From Rhizoctonia solani (lineage: Eukaryota; Basidiomycota; Agaricomycetes; Cantharellales; Ceratobasidiaceae), in contig NC_057372.1 of the NCBI RefSeq assembly GCF_016906535.1, forward strand, positions 1,097,501-1,161,500: a stretch of 64,000 nt of DNA. The letters run 5' to 3'. Shown one piece after another: positions 55,964-64,000 of this stretch. The notes under the pieces were generated by a model. The model saw only the letters and a program-made list of their open reading frames with translations, was not told the origin of the DNA and ran no database searches. How positions within the stretch are numbered: the stretch's first letter is position 1; each line of letters opens with the position of its first letter. The position numbers were made by a program, and so were the translations under genes.

Positions 55964-57933
55964 ATGTCGAGCGCGATAATGGACTCGATGGAGCCGCCTA
56001 CTGGCGTTCGACAATTCGACGCATTTCCTAAAGTACGACCAAACTACAAGGCACGGACTACTGGAGGAGGTCTGATGACTGTGCTGGGTAAGTCGGTATC
56101 TAGGCGCATAATGGAGTCTCTGAACCGACTCCTTTTGTAGTTGCAGTTATTTCTTTCATCCTGGTTCTCAATGACCTCGGAGATTATCTTTGGGGCTGGA
56201 GAGAGTACGAATTTACCGTTGACAACAACTTGGCGACAGTCATGTATGTGAATGTCGACCTTGTGGTCAATATGCCATGTCACTGTAGTTGTCCCTTTGG
56301 AACCTGAATTATAACTAATGACTGTGTTCTAGTCCTCTCGGTCGATCTACGTGATGCCGCGGGAGATCGCCTCTTCTTAACTGATGAACATGGTGGATTC
56401 AGACGTGATGGTGTAAGTTGCACCACCATTGGCTATTTGAACTTGCTAACAGTCTCTCAAGACTCTGTTTGATGTTGGACAAGCGCATGCTCTTCAGTAA
56501 GACCGTACACCAATGTTTTCGGAGGCAACCAGCGCTTATGCACTTAACTTTAGGGACAGCAAAGTTTCGGTATCACCACAGGAAGTTGTCTCGGCTTCTA
56601 AGCGGAGTCAGAGGGGCCTGTTTAGCTCATTCAAGAAACCCAAAGACCCTACCTTCAGGCCCACCTACAACCATATCCCGGATGCCAGTGCTTGCCGTGT
56701 CTTTGGGACGGTCGCTGTCAAAAAAGTTACGGGTCAGTATTTTCTTGGCTTCTAATAACTTGGGGTTACTTATTTCGATTACTGCCAGCCAACCTACACA
56801 TTACTACTCTTGGGCATGGCTACAGGAGTGCTGAGCATACCGACCACACTCGTGAGTTATTTTGGGATTTTCGTTTCCCACGGCTGCCTCAGTAACAATA
56901 ATTGCGACAGTGATGAACCTCACTCATGTCATCAATGAGTTTTCGTTTGGCCCCTTCATTCCTGACCTCTCGCAACCTCTGGATTATTCGTTTGAAGTTA
57001 CCCACGAGCGTAAGTTATTCAAACTCAACCTTTGCAGTATTTTGTTCTAATACCAGGTTAAGACTTTACCGCGTTCCAATATTTCATTACTGTTGTCCCA
57101 ACTACCTACCAAGTTCCCGGACAAGACCCCCTCCATACCAACCAATATAGCGTCACTCACTATACCCGCAACATTGAGCATGGGCGTGGAACCCCGGGTA
57201 TTTTCTTCAAGGTACGCTCCTGCATCTGGTGAAAATCTACTTAAACTTAACTGCAATACCACAGTTCGATATCGATCCTCTTGCTATCTCAATTTCTCAA
57301 AAGACCACCACCTTCCGAGAATTCCTTGTCCGTGTTATCGGTGTAGTGGGAGGGGTTTGGGTGTGCGCTGGATGGACAGTCAAGGTTGGAAGCAAGGCTG
57401 CCAAGGTCGTGACTGGTGAAGAAGACGAAGGGATTGCTGAAGTCCAAAAATCATCACGTAAAAGTCGCTGGGCTGGCGGGGAAATTAGGCGTGTTAATAT
57501 GTCAGGACATGATTCACCAGCGACACCGATCTACCCCGGTAGTCCTATGTTTGGCTCTATTCCTGGCTCACCCATGCCAATGACCCCCGGATCTCGTCCA
57601 CCGCCTTCCGCTTCCTACTCGATGCACCGTTTCCCTTCCTCTCCTTTGCCAGGGCAATCGCCAGCTGGCTTCCCTCGCAGTCCCGCTCCTCCTACACCAT
57701 ACCGACAAGATAGCTTCCCACTTTCCGCACGCCAAGATAGCTTCCCTCTTCCCCACTCTGCCCGTCAGGATAGTTTCCCGTCTCCCGGACTCGTTCCTCC
57801 ACCTCAACGCCCGCGCCCGGAGAGCTTCCATGGCGGAAGTAGCCCTCTCGGCAACGGATCTCCTCTCAGCCCTAATGGAGGCCCCCCAAGAGGTAGGGCG
57901 ACATCCTGGCTCAACTCTCCGGTGGCGGGGTAG
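55964..57933 (+). CDS. ERV41: Erv41/ERGIC2, ER-Golgi cargo receptor subunit, with long Pro/Ser tail
   Basis: Erv41 pairs with Erv46 to retrieve ER residents from the Golgi. The start at 55964 is MSSAIMDSMEPPTG. Next RQFDAFPKVRPNYKARTTGG, the first membrane span (VAVISFILVLNDLGDYLWG), REYEFTVDNNLATVMYVNVD, VVNMPCH, LSVDLRDAAGDRLFLTD and RRDGTLFDVGQAHALQ. The lumenal part: CRVFGTVAVKKVTANLHITT, LMNLTHVINEFSFGPFIPDL, FTAFQYFITVVPTTYQVPGQ. The second span is FLVRVIGVVGGVWVCAGWTV. After it the fungal protein has about 180 extra residues rich in Pro, Ser and Arg, with three RQDSFP repeats (57700-57780). Stop 57931-57933. No frame break seen. Confidence 0.92.
57700..57785 (+). repeat. RQDSFP repeats in the Erv41 tail
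   Basis: Three units, YRQDSFPLSA, RQDSFPLPHSA and RQDSFPSPG, lie in the cytosolic C-terminal extension. Each contains a serine in a basic-acidic context that could be phosphorylated. Confidence 0.8.
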
Positions 57934-58338
57934 ACGAGAATAAAAAATTGGCTTGAGACAATCAAGGGAACCGAATTTATGTGAAGCCACCCGTCAAGGT
58001 GGAAATTTACTGCTTTGCTGTGGATTCGTGTGTATGGATGTTGCTTTTGGTCGGTTCGTTGTTTCGATGGTGTACATACGTAGATATACATTCTACCCAT
58101 TCCGGCTTTCAATTTCAGCGGTTTGTTTCGCCCGAGTTGGTGTTTACCTTGGTGCACCCGATTGTGAGGGCAAGAGTAATATATGTAAAGATTGAGGGTG
58201 AGACGTTGTACTTGTTATGAGGATGAGTGAATTAGATTTAAAGTATTGTTGATATCATTCATCCTTTCTGTTCACGCATACATGACCGTCCGAGACGCGT
58301 ACGGTGTTATCAGGTGGGCCCTACTATCGTTATTCGAG
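57934..58338. other. Convergent 3' regions of ERV41 and the YCII gene
   Basis: T- and G-rich untranslated sequence; no ORF with conserved motifs. Confidence 0.5.
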
Positions 58339-58906
58339 TCACTTAGATTCAGATACTCCTTCTACATAAGGCAGGACCACGAGTTTATCTGGATCCCACT
58401 ATTGAAGCAATCGACTAATCAATGTCCATTCTTCTATGACGAGAAGCGGTCAATGAGAGACTTACCACGCCAGATGTATAATAGATATCTTCCTTGACCC
58501 TTTTAGTTACCTCCTCCAGACTGTTCCCTCTAACAAATATTACGGATCCAATCATCTTTTTCGGTCCTCCAGCCGCAACTGCGTCCAGATCAGAGTCAGG
58601 TGCGAGCATCGCACCACCTCTTACTGTATTCCAAATCTTCAGTGCGCGTAGTAAATCAAACAGACTTATGAATGCTTCGAACTTACTCACGAATCGACCC
58701 ACATCCTCCTTGGCTTTCGCCATATGAGACCCCCGAACGGACAGTCGACGAGAGAGCGCATCGGGGTCGTTACAGTCTGGGGCGTATAGAACAAAAGTGT
58801 GGGACGCCCTGGCGTTCGGACCGATGCGATACCCCTTGCTGATCAGTAGGTTGCGACTGGGCCGGCACCCTCCCAGTCGAGTTATGGTAGTGATCCAAGT
58901 CATCAA
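58339..58906 (-). CDS. YCII-domain protein, possibly mitochondrial
   Basis: YCII domains are small dimeric alpha-beta barrels of the ferredoxin-like type; enzymatic roles are known for only a few. Start at 58906 (or 58903): MTWITTITRLGGCRPSRNLL, a basic, Asp/Glu-free N-terminus typical of a mitochondrial presequence. Core: FVLYAPDCNDPDALSRRLSV, HMAKAKEDV and, after an intron from GTGAGT near 58695, GGAMLAPDSDLDAV, GGPKKMIGSVIFVRGNSLEE and VKEDIYYTSGV. The last exon is WDPDKLVVLPYVEG to the stop at 58339. The His in HMAKAKED and Asp of LAPDSD, usual active-site positions, are kept. Frame open. Confidence 0.87.
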
Positions 58907-60798
58907 TAGTTGTTGTACGGGTCAGCGGGTCAATATCAGTGGCTGTGCAATGTCGGCGTGTGCAATGGGGTGGAATTATATAGTTGCATACATACAGGAT
59001 TCATACTGTCACTACATTCGTGTATTTTGCGCTACTCATACCTGAGTGGCAACAAATTGATTGGTATGGGCCATTTTTAGAACAGTATTGTTCAGTATTG
59101 CGAAAGGTGAAGTTTGTATATCCAGAAGCTCAAGGCCATCACAAGTTAGCACAAGTAGAATTCAGTTTTATGTACGGGACAAAAAATGAGTGAGATCATA
59201 GGATTAATTAATGGGCCGAAAAAGACTGTACATGAAGAAGGACTTGCTATTGTTCATCATTTCTTGTAAAATGGAGAAGGCTGAGGTGCAACCATTCTCC
59301 GCCTCAGCTATCCCCTATCTCCCGCGATAGGGAATTTAATAAGATCTATTAATCATAGGAGGACATAACACGGGCTCCAAGATGTTCTGAAGAACTTCGG
59401 AGAGGTTCTCTCTAGGAGCCTCTGGAGATCATTGGGGCGTTTTAAAGAGTTCTGGAGCCTAATTTTCATTTTAGAGAATCTAACTCAGTTTGTAATGATG
59501 TATTCCAGATGTCTGGTATGAGCAGCCCCAATATCTAGATTGCCGCATTATTCAATTTCTCGTAAAAGCTTAGTAGCCAATCGTACTGAATATGTTCGCT
59601 TTATAAAGCGGAGGTTCTCCATTTTGAATGTGGCCTCCGCCGAATGTCATTCTGGTCAGTTGAGATATGAGAAGTAGGTGAAAGTACTCATTAATTGCGA
59701 GTGCATGCAGAAATGGGATACTCGACCGGCTGGTCTGGTGTGAACTACCAGTACACTGAACGCCTTAGTCACATCGTCAGATGTTTGAATAGTTCGATAC
59801 ACAATCACAAGCAAGAAAGCAACCTTTCTCGGATAGCTGTCGAATAACTTCATGGTATGAAACCAAGAAGGGTTGGTTTTTTACAGGTCTAAATAACAAT
59901 ACCTACCTACTTGATTATGGTTTTGAGTATATTAGTCCCAGTACGTCCGTTGCTAAGTACAAGAGAGGTAGTCATTGCATCCAACAGAAGTATCTAGATA
60001 TTTCCCAAATCACGGAGAAGTAAGAGCGCTACCCGGAGTTTTGGACTAATCGCGGTATTTTGTTTTGGGGTGACGTTCGTAAGTGAATAGCCCTTATTCG
60101 CATAAGCTCGGGTGCAAGTTTCTTGCTATGCTTTCATGTTTTATCTCAAGAACCTTATCGAGAAGGCTGGTTTTCCACATCCTGTATGCAGCAAACTGGC
60201 CTGATGTTCAATATACTCCAAGCTCTGGTTCTCCACGCATCTTAGATTTCTAGACGTAACTTTCTCCACTCAACAGCACCTGTCCACACATATCCGATCA
60301 GTACAAGATATGTTACCTCATTCAAAACTTGTATGGGGATGCCGTTTGTCCTTAGACTGGGGTAGCTGGAACACTGGGGTACCGGAGTAATTCTTGAGAT
60401 CGAGCAAATGTTCGGTTCAGACAATCGCAATCCACTGTAGTGTACACTTCCCACGTAAATGTCGCCGAGAATGTTACTTTAAGTTCCCAGCAAACTTAAA
60501 AGCCCAAGGCTCTTACATGTATAGTACGCCAATGATGGGATACGCGCAGTTAGAACGGGCTGTGTAAATAGCTTTAGAAGGGTCATGCGGGCCGTTACGA
60601 TTTATCTTTGCCATCGATTGCCCCACCCCGGTGCTCAGTTTGAAGAACACATGCCTCGTGCGTGCGTTCACAATCAAGTGTCAAAATTGGATATATTTCA
60701 GTGTACACTCAAGATGTCATGGATAAAAATGTGTCATATGAAACCAAACAAAGAGTTTTCCAAAAAAGGGAATGATAAACTAACAAATGCAGCACAAC
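58907..60798. other. 1.9-kb gene-poor region
   Basis: No ORF here carries conserved motifs and I see no RNA gene. It includes a short perfect hairpin (CCCTATC, loop TCCCGC, GATAGGG) at about 59315-59334 and a segment at 59370-59460 with repeated TTCTGGAG/TTCTCT-type words. It may be a decayed repeat, but no terminal repeats or transposase traces are visible. Confidence 0.5.
59315..59334. repeat. Short inverted repeat (hairpin)
   Basis: CCCTATC and GATAGGG form a seven-base-pair stem with a six-base loop. It sits in AT-rich, gene-free DNA. It could be chance or an element end. Confidence 0.5.
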
Positions 60799-63700
60799 TC
60801 AGGCGTCGACATGAACTGGCTTAGTTAAAGTGGCAGTGACCGGGGGAATGAAGAGCTATACGCAAAATTAATTTAGGCAACCGGTCCCATGGTATGAAAT
60901 GACTTACACGTTGTTTGATTCCACCGGCAGAAGGAAGACGAGTAACTCCATTGCTTAACCATGCATCAACCTCTGCAGCAGCGCCTCGACCCTCACTGTG
61001 ATACAAATAGAGATCAGAATACCGTGCTTAATCAAGACTTGGGTTTACATACTTGATGCCCCAAACGATTAGGGATTGGCCTCTGCGGCAATCACCAGCA
61101 GCAAATACACCGTCGACGTTGGTGGAGTATTTCTAGAAAACCACAAAAAAACATTAGATGCTGCCAATCTTCAGATCAATCTACCGCTTACCTTGTGCGG
61201 AGTTTGAACGTTGCCACGCCCGTCAAGTTTTACTCCCAGCTTCTTCAGTGGTTCTTGCTGAGGTCCCAAGAAACCAAGAGCAAGGAAGACTAATTGGGCC
61301 GGGAAATATTTCTCAGATCCAGGAACCTCCTCCATCTTCCAGCGCCCTCCGCTGTCTTTTGTCCATTCAACGCGGACAGTGTTCAAACCAGTAAGCTTTC
61401 CTTCTTCATCCACGGTAAAATCTTTGGTCGAAATGGAGTACTCGCGCGGGTCTAAATACGATTATTTAGTGGCCACTTCATTATGATCATAGTACTGCAT
61501 ACCATTGCCAAAGTGGGCAGCAACTTCGGTATGCCCATAGTCGGTACGGAAAATACTGGCGTAAAATTCCATGTTAGAAAGGCCAAGCTTATCGTAAATG
61601 GCTAACTTACCGAGGCCACTGTGGCCATGGATTATCGCGACCGCGGCTTGCTGGAGGTTTAGGAAGCAATTCAAAGTTTGTAACCGATTTGGCACCGTGA
61701 CGCATGGATGTCCCTATGCAATCATTACCAGTATCTCCGCCTCCAATAACAATGACGTCCTTCCCACGAGCGTTAATATAGCTACTGTCTTGAAGCCCGA
61801 GTCCAATAAAGATTTGGTGTTGAGCTATACATATAAATGAGACCGATAGTTCGCTGGGCCAAAAATATGACCAACCTGGAGGAATTCCATAGCAAAGTGA
61901 ATGCCGGCTGCATCTCGGTTGGGAATCTTTAGATCGCGAGGCCATGTTGCACCAGTGCAAAACACGACTGCATCATTAGCGCTTCTCAGGTCCTCGGCAT
62001 CGATATCCACGCCAATGTTGGAATTAGGGACAAACGTCTGTAACAAAGACAGTTAAGTCATGGTTTGGGTGTTTAAATAGACAACATACAATCCCTTCCT
62101 CAGCCATCAAGTCAAGACGTCTCTGTACAATCGACTTATCGAGCTTCATGCTTGCAGATATTAGCAAAATGACCGTAAAAGCATTCAGGGAGAGCTTACT
62201 TGGGGATCCCATACATGAGAAGCCCACCCATGCGATCATTGCGATCGTAAACGGTTACGGTATGTCCCGCCTTGTTTAGTTGATCCGCGCATGCAAGGCC
62301 AGCAGGTCCAGAGCCAATGATGGCAATTTTCTTGCCCGTGCGGAACGTCGGCTTGGTTGGCTTCATCCATCCCATTTCGAAACCCTAGCGGCGAATCGAA
62401 GGTCAATTAATAAAAATCTGTTTGGCCTGGGCTGGGATTATATGCAAACCTTGTCAATGATCGCACACTCTATACTCTTGATCCCCACAGGTTGCTCATT
62501 AATACCCAAAACGCAAGCACCTTCGCACGGGGCTGGACAAACACGACCAGTGAACTCGGGGAAATTGTTCGTCATGAGTAGGCGATTCAGTGCGTCACGC
62601 CATTGGCCCTTGAAGACCAGGTCGTTCCACTTGGGGATAATGTTCGAGATGGGACATCCGCTATCGGATTGACAGAAAGGAATACCGCAGTCCATACAAC
62701 GCGCCGATTGATACTTGAGCTCGCTCTCGGTCAATCGGTTAGAGATTTCTTTCCAGTCCTTGACGCGCTTACGAGGTGGGCGGTATGCTTCATTGAGGCG
62801 CTTATACTTCATGAAGCCACGCGTCTTGTCGAGTTTGGCCATGCGAGTCTTCGTCGTATTCTCGTCGATCATCGAGTCTTCAACGTCGACGATCGCAGGT
62901 TCGCTGCGCCGACCGGGAGCGAGCTGTGCGTTAGAAACTGCGGCGGAGAGAGGTTCCTTTGGTAGCAGAACGTCTTCGAGAGTCTCGGATGCCAAATCGA
63001 CTTGGCTCGCTGTGTGTGAAGGCACGAGATCGATAAAGCTCTGTTTCTTCTTCTCTTCTTTCTCCCGAGCCGCCTTTTCTTCGAGAACGCGTTTGTAGTC
63101 GAGGGGCATGACACGGACGAACATGGGAAGAAGATGATGAAAGTCCATGAGCACTCGGTTCGCGACCTCGGACCCGGTGTAATGGCGGTGATCCTCGATG
63201 AGGCTACGTAGCTCAGCAATTTCACGGGGATCGGTAACCTTGCCGAGTTCGACCATCTCTTGATTGACCTTGGCTGCAAAGGTGTGGGCCATATCCAGGA
63301 CATATGCGATACCTCCGCTCATACCCGCAGCAAAGTTACGCCCAGTGGTTCCGAGAACAACGACACGACCACCAGTCATGTACTCGCAGCCGTGGTCTCC
63401 GGTTCCTTCAACGACAGCATTCGCACCCGAGTTGCGCACAGCAAAGCGTTCAGCAGCAATACCACGAATAAATGCCTCTCCAGAGGTGGCGCCATACAAG
63501 CAGACGTTGCCTATGATAATGTTCTCTTCTGCCTTGAAGGTTGACTGTTGGGAGGGTATACGACGAGACGACCGCCAGACAGGCCCTTTCCAACGTAGTC
63601 ATTTGCGTCACCCTCGAGTTCGATGGTAATACCAGGGGCAAGGAACGCTCCACAAGACTGTCCGGCCGATCCGCGCATGAGGATATGAATTGTATCCTTG

Positions 63701-64000
63701 GGTAAGCCCTCTTCTCCGTAAAGCTTCGACACTCGGTAAGACAGAGTTGTTCCCAACGCACGATCGGTATTGACTACGTCACACTCGATGTGTACGGGCA
63801 GCCCTTGGGTAAGTGCGGGCTCGGCTTCGTCGATAAACTTGTTGTCTAGGCGGATATAGAGCTTGTGGTCTTGCTGACGAATGCGGTATGTGGCAGCACC
63901 TGGACGCATCTGCCATGCCGGTTTCAGAATAGGCGCGAGATCGAGCTTAGCCGTCTTTGGCGTGCGGAGAGCTTCATCGACTTTGAGCATATCGGCGCGC
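60799..64000 (-). CDS. GLT1: Glutamate synthase (GOGAT), C-terminal part, gene runs off the right edge
   Basis: Fungal GOGAT is one polypeptide of about 2,100 residues that makes two glutamates from glutamine and 2-oxoglutarate. The window holds the last 45 percent or so. From the right edge: the GXGXG domain ([40 protein letters not shown]), a linker ([13 protein letters not shown]), then the beta-type part with cysteine clusters [18 protein letters not shown] and [12 protein letters not shown]. Next come the dinucleotide-binding halves: [56 protein letters not shown], and [19 protein letters not shown]. The last coding exon reads [20 protein letters not shown] to GGIKQR; the stop is at 60799 after a further intron or at 60821 without it. 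One base is missing near 63543 between PPNSQ and [13 protein letters not shown]. The glutaminase and FMN parts lie beyond the window. Confidence 0.93.

Noticed and set aside
59200..60700. Transposable element remnant
   Set aside because: No transposase, reverse transcriptase, terminal repeats or target-site duplication visible; kept only as a gene-poor region.

Overview
The window reads as nuclear DNA of a filamentous basidiomycete, probably an Agaricomycete close to Rhizoctonia. Genes are dense and split by many introns of about 45-70 nt with GT..AG ends (rare GC..AG). There is a spliceosomal U6 RNA gene, and the gene set is that of a fungal core genome plus a small family of Egh16-like secreted proteins known mainly from plant-associated fungi. 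The genus is an inference. The layout (divergent and convergent neighbours, no operons, no phage or plasmid genes) is eukaryotic.

Left part (1-30 kb): a partly duplicated UPF0014/FetB-like membrane protein gene; a tiny cysteine-rich protein gene; a CaMKK/Ssp1-type kinase gene with a damaged frame; a long coiled-coil protein with about ten VQ(H/Y)D repeats and one membrane segment; U6 snRNA; an unidentified multi-exon gene; the APC/C-type E2 UBE2C/Ubc11; a small proline-rich protein; the FG nucleoporin Nup49/Nup58; a Zn2Cys6 transcription factor; a small acidic protein; Vps39; and a GTPBP1/2-like GTPase.

Middle (30-38 kb): three near-identical Egh16-like (DUF3129) genes, A (minus), B (minus) and C (plus). 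B and C form a 1.2-kb inverted repeat. A matches them up to the end of exon 4, then changes abruptly and carries a duplicated terminal exon. A BAH-domain gene lies between A and B.

Right part (38-64 kb): mostly gene expression, chromatin and trafficking: Paf1, Mex67, a Maf-type pyrophosphatase, a large chromodomain protein, Utp23, Pop5, a DENND6-like Rab exchange factor, a secreted FAD oxidase, Erv41/ERGIC2, a YCII-domain protein, and the 3' part of NADH/NADPH glutamate synthase, which runs off the right edge.

Two observations stand out. First, the chromodomain gene (43.8-47.8 kb) appears to combine a chromodomain, a possible SPOC-like and PIN-like region, and a tryptophan-glycine cluster resembling an Argonaute hook in one polypeptide, as if Chp1 and Tas3 of the fission yeast RITS complex were joined. 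Second, at least nine conserved genes are broken by single-base frame shifts, most repaired by one missing base; this looks like residual sequencing deletions rather than mass pseudogenisation, so translations across those points need caution. No tRNA, rRNA, CRISPR array or intact transposon was seen.
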